A DNA stretch of 64,000 nt from Marinobacter salinexigens (GTDB lineage Bacteria; Pseudomonadota; Gammaproteobacteria; Pseudomonadales; Oleiphilaceae). The stretch spans positions 310,001 to 374,000 of the forward strand of contig NZ_VTUU01000003.1 in NCBI RefSeq assembly GCF_008370345.1. The letters are read 5' to 3'. The position numbers were made by a program, and so were the translations under genes. This document shows, piece after piece, positions 53,149-62,058 of the stretch. The notes under the pieces were generated by a model, which was not told where the DNA came from, searched no databases, and saw nothing but the letters and a program-made list of their open reading frames with translations. Each line of letters starts with the position of its first letter. Position 1 is the first letter of the stretch.

Positions 53149-55015
53149 TCCGTCCGCCCCCGGCGTTGTAGCGGAAACGCAGGAACTTCTGGGAGTTACT
53201 GACGATCTGGAAGGCATCCTTGAGATGGCTTCGCTCAAACGGTGAGAGATCCTGAGGCCGGACATTATTATCTGGCTCCCGGCCCTCCTCGATAGCCAGT
53301 GCCTGGTGCCGGATTCTGACGATGGAAATGAACTCCAGGGCGTCCCGCAGATTATTCAGATCTTCGTCCATAATCAGCTTGGTCTTGGCGATGGCTGATA
53401 GCCGGTCGAAGGAGTTCTGGGCCCGGGAGCCGCAGGCCAGAGCGTGGATACGGATCAGGTCTGAAAGCGGTGCGGTGCCGCGCCGCTTGAGATTAAAGGT
53501 TTTGCGGTGCTGGCCATCCTCTTCCAGTACAAAGGTCCGGAAGAATCCCAGTGGCGGCGTCCGGTTCAGGGCGTTACGAGCCAGCAGCGTAAGGAAGCGC
53601 TGACTGTTACTGGCACGCTCTGCTACAAGGGCTTTCAGTTGCTCGGCAAACCGGGTTTTTCCGTGGATGCCGTCGAGATCGAAGAAGATGTTGCTGTTGA
53701 GCAACGCTTCCGCCTTGGGATTGTCAATCCAGTCTATGAAGTAGTCTTTCCAGACCTTCAGCGGCTGTCGCCATTTGGGGTTGGTAGCCATGATGTCGCC
53801 GGTACAGTACTTGTAGCCGCATTCGGCGAGCCCGTCGCTGACGAATTTAGCGAGTGCCAGGAAGTAGGCGTCGTGTTCCTCGGGGACAAAGCTGTCGTCG
53901 AGGATCATGGCATTGTCCTGATCGGTAACCACCAGTTGCTCGTCCCTCGCCATGGATCCCAGTGCCATGAAACAGTAGGGAATGGGGGGCGGTCCCAGCT
54001 TTTCTTCGCCCAGTTCAAGCAGGCGTTGGGTGAAACTTCGCCCGATTCCGGCCATAGCGCTACCGATCATGTGGGAGTTGGCGTCTTCGTTCACCATTCG
54101 GACAAAGCTGTCCCGTACATCCCGGCTGATCTTTTTGAGGCCTTTCACATCCTGTTGATGATAGATGTTGCTCACCAGGTAAAGGCTGCTCTGGCTTTCA
54201 TATTTGACGATATCGGAGAGCGCAATTACCCCGCGCACTTCGTCTTTTTCCATCACAGGAAGATGATGCACGTTGTTGTGCAGCATGGTGAGCATGGCTT
54301 CAAATATGAAAGCGGTGGACTTTATGGTGATCAGGTCTTCCGACATGATGTCGCAGATGGGTGTCTCCGAGGGCAGCGCTTCGGTGACGGCGCGGGTGCG
54401 GAGGTCTCTGTCAGTGACAATACCGTGGAGTAGTGGCTTGTCCCCTTCTTCATCCATCAGCAGCAGCGCGGATACGCCGTGGTCGGTCATGATCCGGGCC
54501 GCCTCCTGAAGGCGCACCGTGGAGGGGGCTGCGACGGTGGCCCGGGAGATGAGACGGGTTACCCGGGAGGTCATCAGGTCGTTGGATTTCTCCCGTCTTG
54601 AAAGCGCGGAGCGCAGGCGGGAGCGGTCTTCAATTTCAACAAAATCGGCGAAGTTGTCGTCATTTTCAAACAAATATTTAAAAACTTCGCCGGAAACCCG
54701 GTAAATCAGCGTATCTTCCAGAGCCTTTGCCGGGAACCGTACCTTGCGGTTCATCAGCAGGCCGAACTGCCCGAAAATCTCCCCTTCGCTGACCCGGTTA
54801 TACAGCTCACCGGAACGCCGGAACAGTTCGACGGCACCGCTGCGTACGTAGTAGAGCCAGGTGTTCTGATCGCCCAGTTCGAGGATCTGGGTGCCGGCCC
54901 TGAAATACTCTACTTCGATGCTTTCCACTACTCGCTCGAGCAGATCGTCCGGCATCTCGTCAAAGGGCGGGTACTGGGCCATGTGATTGCGGATGTCGAT
55001 AAGCTCGGCCTGCAT
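53141..55015 (-). CDS. cNMP-binding / CBS / DUF294 nucleotidyltransferase protein
   Basis: A 624-residue cytoplasmic protein with four domains in order: a cyclic-nucleotide-binding domain (about 15-125, 'LYYVRSGAVELFRRSGELYN', 'EGEIFGQFGLL'), a CBS pair (about 155-275, 'TDRDLRTRAV', 'LPVMEKDEVRGVIALSD'), a DUF294 nucleotidyltransferase with 'GSMARDEQ' (353-360) and 'TDQDN' (364-368), and a helical DUF294 C-terminal part. This is the GlnD/KNTase-like plan: a nucleotide-sensing protein that may modify a target by nucleotidylation. Its stop overlaps the exonuclease start by eight bases, so both are made together. Confidence 0.93.
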   Translation of the reverse strand: MQAELIDIRNHMAQYPPFDEMPDDLLERVVESIEVEYFRAGTQILELGDQNTWLYYVRSGAVELFRRSGELYNRVSEGEIFGQFGLLMNRKVRFPAKALEDTLIYRVSGEVFKYLFENDDNFADFVEIEDRSRLRSALSRREKSNDLMTSRVTRLISRATVAAPSTVRLQEAARIMTDHGVSALLLMDEEGDKPLLHGIVTDRDLRTRAVTEALPSETPICDIMSEDLITIKSTAFIFEAMLTMLHNNVHHLPVMEKDEVRGVIALSDIVKYESQSSLYLVSNIYHQQDVKGLKKISRDVRDSFVRMVNEDANSHMIGSAMAGIGRSFTQRLLELGEEKLGPPPIPYCFMALGSMARDEQLVVTDQDNAMILDDSFVPEEHDAYFLALAKFVSDGLAECGYKYCTGDIMATNPKWRQPLKVWKDYFIDWIDNPKAEALLNSNIFFDLDGIHGKTRFAEQLKALVAERASNSQRFLTLLARNALNRTPPLGFFRTFVLEEDGQHRKTFNLKRRGTAPLSDLIRIHALACGSRAQNSFDRLSAIAKTKLIMDEDLNNLRDALEFISIVRIRHQALAIEEGREPDNNVRPQDLSPFERSHLKDAFQIVSNSQKFLRFRYNAGGGRNA

Positions 55016-55111
55016 GATGCTCCCTGTAATGCGTCGGCTGTAATCCGGAAAAATTGTTGTAATCAGGGACTATAGCAACCAGGTGCAGAACTGACCATCG
55101 ACGAACCGGGA

Positions 55112-55135
55112 GATGGCAACCCTCAGGTTGCCATC
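55112..55135 (-). terminator. Hairpin after beta-helix cytochrome gene
   Basis: GATGGCAACC (55112-55121) and GGTTGCCATC (55126-55135) form a perfect 10-bp stem with a 4-base loop, 17 bases past the stop at 55152. There is no T-run on the minus strand. Confidence 0.5.
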
Positions 55136-55151
55136 CCGTCTACACGACCAG

Positions 55152-58100
55152 TTACGGATTCAGCGACTGGAAAATGCTCTGGTTACTGCAGGCATCCCCA
55201 TTCTCGTAGTCCGTGTCCACCACATTGTTGATCCAGTACGTCAGCAGTTCCACGCCCTCGTCGTGAGCGACACTTCTCGCAATGGGGGGCATACGGCGTT
55301 GAGGATCATTCTCGTCGGCCACCCGGCAGGCAACTATCGAACTGTCGGCATCGCCCGGAACCACAATGTGCTGGCGGCCACAGGAACCACCACCGGTGGC
55401 CGTTGGCTTCTTGCAGATGCCATAGCCTGCATCAATGTTGCGGTAGTGGTCGAGGTAGTAGCCGGTGTTAGAGGCTGCGCCACGATCATTATGGCAATGC
55501 TGGCAATTGACCTCCAGGTAGGCACGCAGGCGGGCCTCCACGTCGGCATCGGAGCCGGCGACTTCACCGCTGTCCCCCGGCAGGTTCCAGTGTGGAAGTC
55601 GCTCTATGTTGGTGGCAATGCCGGCACCATTGATCTCCAGCGGAGGCGCGTTCGTGAGCAGCCCCTGGTCGATCCAGTACTTCAGCTGGTTTACCTCCGG
55701 GAAACCGCCCTGGCCACTGGCCCCCATAAATGACGACTCAGGTGCATAGGCCCGGTTGAGGTTGCGGGGTTTCGGGCCGATGGGAGCCGAACCGGATTCC
55801 AGGTCGTCGTTGCTGTGGCAGGTGATGCACTGGTTGGCGTTGGGAATGGCGTAGGCATTGGTGGAGCCGGCATGCAGCTTGCCGGTAGTGACATCCTGAT
55901 AGTGCCAGCTGACCGACCGGGTGCCGCCGCCCATGGCGAGTTCCGCAACCGGCTGGCCGTCTGCATCAGTATCCCAGATGTAGGTGAGTCCATCCCAGAA
56001 GGCCTTGCCGCTCTCACTGATGCGCTTGATCAGCAGGCGGGTTTCCACCAGTTCCTCGGTTCCGGCGCTTTCATCCGTAAAGGCAAAGGTCTTGGCGATC
56101 ACCGTGCCGGTGGGGAAATGTATGCTGCCATTGAGGTTGCCACCACTCTGGCCATCCATGTACACCGCTCTGGTGCCGGGCGGAATGAACGCAACCCTGT
56201 ACTTGGTCGCATAGTCAGAGAACAGCTTGCTGTTCAGCGCGTAGGGAACACCGCCCTCGTGGGGTGTGCTGCGCGGGTCCGTGGAGTCCGCAAACAGGTT
56301 GTACTGATCCAGCGTCGGACAGTTGAGTGCCAGCGCCTCACGGTTCACGGCGCCCGGCTTCATCTTCTTACCACAGACGCGGCTTACATAGTCTTCGCTG
56401 GGGGCCGGGTCGATCGTACCGCTTGGTTCGAACGGCGGGATGGTTACCCGCGGCAACGGAGGCAGTAACTCGCCGAAGCGGGCCTGGCAGTCATGGACCG
56501 AGGCATCGGTGTCGGCGACGATTCCGTTCAGGCCTTCCAGTACGGATTGAAGACCCTCCAGGGTGAGAATGTCTGGATCCTGTTCAGCTGCTGCCAGCAC
56601 CAGCTCAAGCCCTTCCATACCGTGGAAATTCATATAGGGCTGGCTGTCGTCAGACATTTCGTTGTTGTTGAAGCAGGAACCCCACTGGGGCAGTTTGCGT
56701 TCGCCGGTGCTGTCGAATTTGTAGGTGTTGTAGTGGCAGGCGGGGTTGGGGTGTTGGTTGGTGTGGATCGGTTTTCCGCTTTCGTCACTTGGGACTGGTT
56801 GGCCATTGGCATCCAACGGGTAGGGGCACTCGCTATCAAGCTCGTCCAGCAAACCATCCCAGACAATATGGGCACCTTTGCCGGGATTGGTAATATTCTT
56901 CAGCCCGATCAGGGTCGGAAGCACCGTTTCTACCTGACCCTCCAGCAGAACTTTCTCGAAATTCGGTGGTGGCAGATCGTACCCTGAGTTGCGCATCACG
57001 TTGTTATGTATGTGCAGGCCTTCCGTGTAGGGGTCCAGTTTCTTGTCGGCCGTTTTGTCCTTGCCGTCAATGAGTTCATAACTGGTGTAGATGACAGCAG
57101 CGGTGCTGTGATCCTCGAAGGTGTTGTTGAACACTTCGATATTGTCGTAGCCGAGGGTGATGAAGCCAGTGCCGCGGGGTACGGCTGACACCAGGCCGCT
57201 GTGGGCGAAATTGTAGGTGTTGTTGTTCCGGGCAATGTTGTTGAGCATGACCGAGGTGTCGCCATACTGGGTGATGTTTTCCAGGTCGTAGATCAGGAAA
57301 CCACCGGTGTTGCACTCGGCCACGTTATTGTCGTACTCGCCGCCCTGGACATTTTCGATCTCGAACCCCATGACGTTGTAGATGGCCCGGCTGTTGCGGA
57401 TGATCGCCGTGTTGGTCTGGCCAACGTAGATACCGGCATCGGAAGCACCGACGGATTCCGAGTTATCCACAAGTATGTTTTCTGATTCCACCGGGTAAAT
57501 ACCGTATCGGCCGCTGGCGGAGCTGGGAATGTAGTCCGGAGTCGGGTCGCCTTCGTTAAAAGGCGGGTTGGTGCAGGCTACGTTAAGGCGCTCTGTGTAG
57601 TTGTTCGCCGTAATCGGCTCTCCGCCACCGGACCAGATGGCACGTACGTTCAACAGTGTGCCCCATTTAACACCCTTGAGCTTGAACGCATCGCCCGGTG
57701 AGTCTGCAATGGTCAGGTCCTTCACCGTTATACCACGGACATTGAGGGCCTCCAGGCCGGTTACGTTGTCGCTGTTCACGAAGGACAGAACGGTTTCATC
57801 CTTGCCGCAGCCTTTGATAACCACGTCCTCGGTGGCCTGAATCAGCAGGCCGTGTTCAAGCTCAAAGAAACCACAGCCGAACTCCAGGGTGTCGCCCGGG
57901 CGCAGCTGGATCATGGCGTTGATCATCTCGGTTGTGGCGGTGTCGCCGGGTTCGACCCGGAATACCCTGCCTTCGCTGAAGCGTTGTTGAGAGGGAGAGG
58001 TTGTGGATGGTGTGGCAGGTTGCGTGGTGCTGGTTTCTTCGCCGCCGCTGCCACCAAGGCAGCCAGAAAACAGGGGCAGGGCCAGAGAAATGGCCAGGAG

Positions 58101-58154
58101 TGCGGGCCGAAACGTGGGTTTTGCCAGGAACTCTGTTGAGGCTTTGTACAGCAT
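55152..58154 (-). CDS. Lipoprotein fusing parallel beta-helix and diheme cytochrome c domains
   Basis: A 1000-residue lipoprotein with lipobox 'LPLFSGC' (C32). Residues about 70-500 are a right-handed parallel beta-helix with many Asn/Gly-rich turns ('NILVDNSESVGASDAGIYVG', 'GGEYDNNVAECNTGGFLIYD', 'TYNFAHSGLVSAVPRGTGF'). From about 610 on the sequence matches the SO2930/HNE_0200 cytochrome group ('GVPYALNSKLFSDYATKYR', 'FPTGTVIAKTFAF') with two CxxCH heme sites, C776 ('CITCHSND') and C884 ('CQHCHND'). In other genomes these two proteins are, from memory, adjacent separate genes; here they are one chain. Start at 58154 with AGGAGAG upstream. Twenty bases after the peptidase-like gene, same operon. 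Confidence 0.88.
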   Translation of the reverse strand: MLYKASTEFLAKPTFRPALLAISLALPLFSGCLGGSGGEETSTTQPATPSTTSPSQQRFSEGRVFRVEPGDTATTEMINAMIQLRPGDTLEFGCGFFELEHGLLIQATEDVVIKGCGKDETVLSFVNSDNVTGLEALNVRGITVKDLTIADSPGDAFKLKGVKWGTLLNVRAIWSGGGEPITANNYTERLNVACTNPPFNEGDPTPDYIPSSASGRYGIYPVESENILVDNSESVGASDAGIYVGQTNTAIIRNSRAIYNVMGFEIENVQGGEYDNNVAECNTGGFLIYDLENITQYGDTSVMLNNIARNNNTYNFAHSGLVSAVPRGTGFITLGYDNIEVFNNTFEDHSTAAVIYTSYELIDGKDKTADKKLDPYTEGLHIHNNVMRNSGYDLPPPNFEKVLLEGQVETVLPTLIGLKNITNPGKGAHIVWDGLLDELDSECPYPLDANGQPVPSDESGKPIHTNQHPNPACHYNTYKFDSTGERKLPQWGSCFNNNEMSDDSQPYMNFHGMEGLELVLAAAEQDPDILTLEGLQSVLEGLNGIVADTDASVHDCQARFGELLPPLPRVTIPPFEPSGTIDPAPSEDYVSRVCGKKMKPGAVNREALALNCPTLDQYNLFADSTDPRSTPHEGGVPYALNSKLFSDYATKYRVAFIPPGTRAVYMDGQSGGNLNGSIHFPTGTVIAKTFAFTDESAGTEELVETRLLIKRISESGKAFWDGLTYIWDTDADGQPVAELAMGGGTRSVSWHYQDVTTGKLHAGSTNAYAIPNANQCITCHSNDDLESGSAPIGPKPRNLNRAYAPESSFMGASGQGGFPEVNQLKYWIDQGLLTNAPPLEINGAGIATNIERLPHWNLPGDSGEVAGSDADVEARLRAYLEVNCQHCHNDRGAASNTGYYLDHYRNIDAGYGICKKPTATGGGSCGRQHIVVPGDADSSIVACRVADENDPQRRMPPIARSVAHDEGVELLTYWINNVVDTDYENGDACSNQSIFQSLNP

Positions 58155-58174
58155 GACTTCTCTCCTTGCCGGTA

Positions 58175-60667
58175 TTACAGAGGCGCGTTCTCGATGCGTT
58201 CCCACATGCGAAGATAGGCTTCTGCCGAGGTGAACAACTGGTTTACCGCATCACTTACCTTGGACTCAGACCGGTCGCTGTTGCGAATCATGTCGGCAAT
58301 CTGGTCCGGGTAAAGCCCGTAATGGGCGACACCGCGGCCGTCATACAGACCGAAGGCCCGGTCCCCTGTGACCTGCTTGTCGAAACGAACCCGGCCATCA
58401 ATGGAAGTGAACGGGTAGAGCTCACTCTCCTGTTCAGGTGTACCCGGGTTGGAGGCCAGTTGGGCGATGCCGTTTACATCGGAGGCAAAGCCCGAGCCTC
58501 CGAAAGGACCTACCATGAAGGCGTCGCTCCGGGGGCGGTTGCCATCGCGGGACAGTTTGTCGACCCAGTCTCCTCGGGTGCCACCGAATGACGCGGTGAT
58601 TCCGCCCTGGGCAGCAATCCGGTCGCGGAGTGCTTCGGTTCCGCCCCATCCGCCGTGGCTGTTTATGACCGGGTAGTTGAGGGGTTCCGTCAGCGCGAGG
58701 ATTCGTGCGGCGGCCTTGCGACTGATGTGATCAGTTTCAATCATCATCTTGCGGCGTATCAGTTCCTGGATCAGGAAGTCACCCAGGTCACTCAGCCCTC
58801 TGCGGTTACACAACTGATCGGTGCCCCGACGGGGGTCCAGAGCAGCCAGCTCCTCCGGGGTTTCGGGGAAACGCTCCCCCAGGTAGTCGATCTGATAGAG
58901 CAACTGATCCACCAGCCCGAAGGGTTGCAGGTCGGCGTTCTGGTCAGGCTCATAACCGCTGTATTCCACCTCTTCCGGACATTGTTCGAACTCGACAGGA
59001 TGACCCGTTTCCAGCAGGTTGCCGCCGTATAGAATGGCCCCGATACCGATCCCTGTGGATAAGTCCGGAAGGTGTCCGCCAAAGGCATTATCGAATTTGT
59101 GCACCGGGAATATGTTGCGCACTCCGAGCTGGTACATCTGGTCCAGGCGCGCAACGATTTCCTCCCGCGTGCACTCGGCCACACCCTGGAATTCCCCACA
59201 TCGGAAGACCTTGGACATCTCGATGCCGAGCACCACGGCCAGTTTGCCGTCGCCAATGACTTCCCGGGCCTGGCCGGGACTGGTGACGATCCGGAACCAG
59301 CCTTCGCCGGGGCCTCCATGCTGGGCATCGATGTAGTCCTGCATTTCATACATGCGCTGGATCTGCAGGAGAATTGCTTCCATCGGGTCGCAATCGTTCT
59401 GCTTCTGAGGGTTGATGGCGCAGAGCACCTCATTGTGGACGAGGTGATTGACCAGGATTTTCATCCCGGCCAGATGGGCCCTTTCCAGCCAGCGATAGTA
59501 GCTCTGATGATGCTGTAGGGAGTTGTATCGGGGCCAGTCATTGAAGCTGGGCCAGCCCTGAGTATCGTGAAGGCCGATACCGGTGGTTGCCAGCTCGATA
59601 AAGCCGGTGGCACCCCATGGGCCGTGGTTCGCTTCACAGTCTTTCAGAGCGTGGGTGACGCCGAACCTGTGGAAGGGCGCCCCGTAGTTGATCCGCCCCC
59701 CAATGAACTCATAGGCAGAAATGTGGGAGTGGGTATCCACAAAGCCGAATACATCATCCTGATCGACACCCTGCACATTGCGGAAGCGATCGACCTCCTT
59801 CAGATAGTTGGCCGGACCTTTGTCGTCCAGAACATCGGCGCTGAGTTCCGCTTCCGGATAGCTTGCGCAGCCGGTTGCCGCTGTCAGTTGAAACCGGTTG
59901 CTATCATCGGCCAGCGACGGGGATACCAGGGCGAGCTGGTTGTCCTGAATGCCTAGCAGCAAACCGGTAACTTTTGAGGCCAGGGAAAACGTTTCGTCGC
60001 TGACGGTGTTCAGTGACCAGACCGCGAGGTCGCTGGGCTGGGCCAGCATGTCGAGTGCCGGATTAACCGTTACATTCGCCAACTGGTCGCCGCTGAACTC
60101 GAGGCTTTCGCCAATCGCCCTGACGGCACTTCCCAGCGGTGCGACGGGGTCCAGCACCACGTTGGTGGTATCCCCCAGTCCGGCAACCAGATAACTGACC
60201 TCGCCAATGAAGGTGCCGGTGTCATCCAGAAACTCTCCTGCAGGGTCGCTGATGCCCAGCATGTCGAATGTCCCCAGCTCGCCGGCATCGCGGCGGTAGT
60301 CGCTGACCAACAGGTAGGAGCCGAGCTCAGTGGGACGCAGGTAGAAGGGAATGGCGCTGGCTTTGTCGTCGGTTACGCTGTAACTGCCCGCCTGTTGATC
60401 GGTGCTGAGGTAGTGACCATTAGATTCCAGCAGGTAGCACTGATTGGCGACGTTGTACTGGTTCAGGGCAACCTGCTTATCGCCTTGAACGGCGGTAGGT
60501 GGTTGCTCTGAGGTTGCGGTTTGCGGCGGTGTCTTCTGGGCCGTGTCCTGAGTGTTTCCGGGGGCACTGTCCTGCCCGCTCTCCAGGCAACCGGAAAGTG
60601 ACAGGGTGGAGGCGATCAAAAGCGTAGCCAGGGCAGAGCGATGCCCCGGCCGGAACGGACTGGTCAT
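58175..60667 (-). CDS. Exported lipoprotein with amidohydrolase/membrane-dipeptidase-like domain
   Basis: An 830-residue lipoprotein; lipobox 'TLSLSGC' (C27). The first ~260 residues are a beta-rich region without a family I can name ('LLESNGHYLSTDQQAGSYSV'). From about 300 the metal-dependent hydrolase fold appears: 'FGFVDTHSHISAYEFIGG' (His-x-His), 'KLAVVLGIEMSKVFRC' (Glu), 'NIFPVHKFDNAFGG' (His), 'MMIETDHISRKAA' (His) and 'PVINSHGGWGG' (His), similar to peptidase M19 and related amidohydrolases. Substrate unknown. ATG 60667 with GAGG upstream. First gene of a two-gene operon with the beta-helix cytochrome; both are lipoproteins of the cell envelope. Confidence 0.82.
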   Translation of the reverse strand: MTSPFRPGHRSALATLLIASTLSLSGCLESGQDSAPGNTQDTAQKTPPQTATSEQPPTAVQGDKQVALNQYNVANQCYLLESNGHYLSTDQQAGSYSVTDDKASAIPFYLRPTELGSYLLVSDYRRDAGELGTFDMLGISDPAGEFLDDTGTFIGEVSYLVAGLGDTTNVVLDPVAPLGSAVRAIGESLEFSGDQLANVTVNPALDMLAQPSDLAVWSLNTVSDETFSLASKVTGLLLGIQDNQLALVSPSLADDSNRFQLTAATGCASYPEAELSADVLDDKGPANYLKEVDRFRNVQGVDQDDVFGFVDTHSHISAYEFIGGRINYGAPFHRFGVTHALKDCEANHGPWGATGFIELATTGIGLHDTQGWPSFNDWPRYNSLQHHQSYYRWLERAHLAGMKILVNHLVHNEVLCAINPQKQNDCDPMEAILLQIQRMYEMQDYIDAQHGGPGEGWFRIVTSPGQAREVIGDGKLAVVLGIEMSKVFRCGEFQGVAECTREEIVARLDQMYQLGVRNIFPVHKFDNAFGGHLPDLSTGIGIGAILYGGNLLETGHPVEFEQCPEEVEYSGYEPDQNADLQPFGLVDQLLYQIDYLGERFPETPEELAALDPRRGTDQLCNRRGLSDLGDFLIQELIRRKMMIETDHISRKAAARILALTEPLNYPVINSHGGWGGTEALRDRIAAQGGITASFGGTRGDWVDKLSRDGNRPRSDAFMVGPFGGSGFASDVNGIAQLASNPGTPEQESELYPFTSIDGRVRFDKQVTGDRAFGLYDGRGVAHYGLYPDQIADMIRNSDRSESKVSDAVNQLFTSAEAYLRMWERIENAPL

Positions 60668-60901
60668 GGTGTTACCTCGATTGGGTCTGCTTGGCCTCAA
60701 CTCGCCGGCCGACGTTTTATTGTTTTAGAGGTGCTTGTAGTTCCATCCATCACTGTCACGGAGTGGCATTCATTTGGTTCCAAACGTGACAGAGTGTTTT
60801 ATGTTTTCAGGGTGTGATGCAGGTCACATTGGCCAGAATTTGCGACGGGCCGTCGTTTCGGTCAGGATCCAGCCTTTACATCCGAATAGAGACGAATTCC
60901 G

Positions 60902-61444
60902 GTGAGCAAGACACACACTCTGGTGCTGGGCGGCATCCGCTCCGGCAAAACTGGTTTGGCCGAACAATTGGCGGGGCAGGGATCTGACTGCGTTGTCTAT
61001 GTGGCAACGGCGACAGCGGGCGATGATGAAATGGCGGATCGAATCCACCGGCATCAGCAGAGCCGGCCACAGCAATGGGGGCTGGCAGAAGAGCCCATCA
61101 GCCTAGGGGCGTTGCTGGCCCGTATGGGGCGTGAAGACGAGCCACCCATGCTGCTGGTGGACTGCATGAGTCTGTGGTTGAACAACCTGCTGTTTGCCGG
61201 TGACGAAGTATTCAGCTGCGAACGGGCCGACTTTCTCGCTGCTATGGAGCATTACCCGGGTGAAATCGTTATTGTCAGTAACGAAGTCGGGCTCGGTACC
61301 ATCGGCATGGACCCGCTGACCCGTCGGTTCTGCGATGAGCTGGGCTGGCTCAATCAGGCCCTGGCCCAGCGCTGCGAGCGGGTGGTTATGAGTGTCGCCG
61401 GACTGCCAATGGTGTTGAAGGGGCGGTTACCCGAGCAGCTCTGA
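60902..61444 (+). CDS. cobU: Adenosylcobinamide kinase / guanylyltransferase
   Basis: A 180-residue enzyme, normal CobU/CobP length. The P-loop is 'LGGIRSGKTGLAEQLA' (8-23), 'VYVATATAGDDEMADRIHRH' includes the His region that takes GMP, and 'LLVDCMSLWLNNLLF' and 'VSNEVGLGTIGMDPLTRRFC' are strongly conserved. It phosphorylates adenosylcobinamide and then attaches GMP, in the nucleotide-loop assembly of vitamin B12. GTG start at 60902. It overlaps the 3' end of cobC, on the other strand, by 18 bases. The 234-base gap upstream (60668-60901) has no B12-box, so no cobalamin riboswitch is seen. Confidence 0.94.
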   Translation: MSKTHTLVLGGIRSGKTGLAEQLAGQGSDCVVYVATATAGDDEMADRIHRHQQSRPQQWGLAEEPISLGALLARMGREDEPPMLLVDCMSLWLNNLLFAGDEVFSCERADFLAAMEHYPGEIVIVSNEVGLGTIGMDPLTRRFCDELGWLNQALAQRCERVVMSVAGLPMVLKGRLPEQL

Positions 61445-62056
61445 CGAGAAATGGCTGAGCAGGCTTCGGAACTCGCCATGAACGGACTGGTCCACCCGGA
61501 TCCGGCTGCGGTTGGCGTAGGGCACGGAGACGCTGGCAAATGAACGCTCCAGTGGCACGCCGAGAACGTCCGCCAGAATCATTCGGATGACGCCGCCGTG
61601 GCAGACTACCAGTACCCGCTGGCCTGCCAGTTCGTCCTGCCACTGGCGAAAGCACTGCACCACTCGATCCCGGAACTCTACCATGGGCTCACCTTCCGGT
61701 GGCGTGAAACTGCCGGGGTTGGACCAGAAGCGGGCCAGGTCGTCACCGAATTGTTCATTGATCGCTTCGGCCGTCAGCCCTTCCCATACTCCGAAACTGA
61801 CTTCCCGAAGGTTCTCGGCGATATGCAACGGGATGTCCCGCGCCCGGGCCACTTCTTCAGCAAAAAACCGACATCGTTTCATCGGCGAGCTGACCACCGC
61901 ATCCCAGCGGTCCTTTTCTGCTATGGCGCCCCGCATCTGCTGCCAGCCAAGCTCACTGAGCGGGTCGTCCAGAGCGCCCCGGAATTTCTGACCGCCTTCG
62001 GGCTCACCATGGCGGATCAGGTCGATGATGGTGGAGGTTGATGTGAATTCGCTCAT
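61427..62056 (-). CDS. cobC: Alpha-ribazole phosphatase (histidine phosphatase family)
   Basis: A 209-residue histidine-phosphatase. 'IIDLIRHGEPEG' carries the phospho-accepting His, 'VVSSPMKRCRFFAEE' an Arg, 'VSFGVWEGLTAEAINEQFG' the Glu region and 'VLVVCHGGVIRMILAD' the second His. Context between cobT and cobU supports CobC, which removes phosphate from alpha-ribazole phosphate or adenosylcobalamin phosphate. ATG 62056 is two bases after the cobT stop, so the pair is translationally coupled. Tail overlaps cobU by 18 bases. Confidence 0.9.
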   Translation of the reverse strand: MSEFTSTSTIIDLIRHGEPEGGQKFRGALDDPLSELGWQQMRGAIAEKDRWDAVVSSPMKRCRFFAEEVARARDIPLHIAENLREVSFGVWEGLTAEAINEQFGDDLARFWSNPGSFTPPEGEPMVEFRDRVVQCFRQWQDELAGQRVLVVCHGGVIRMILADVLGVPLERSFASVSVPYANRSRIRVDQSVHGEFRSLLSHFSSELLG

Positions 62057-62058
62057 GA

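Noticed and set aside
53149..53265. N-terminal extension of the exonuclease
   Set aside because: The extra 39 residues lie wholly within the preceding gene in another frame and are of low-complexity type; the ATG at 53148 gives the normal domain start.
60668..60901. Cobalamin riboswitch upstream of cobU
   Set aside because: The B12-box and the GCCACTG-type core elements were looked for and not found; the region shows only short imperfect repeats.
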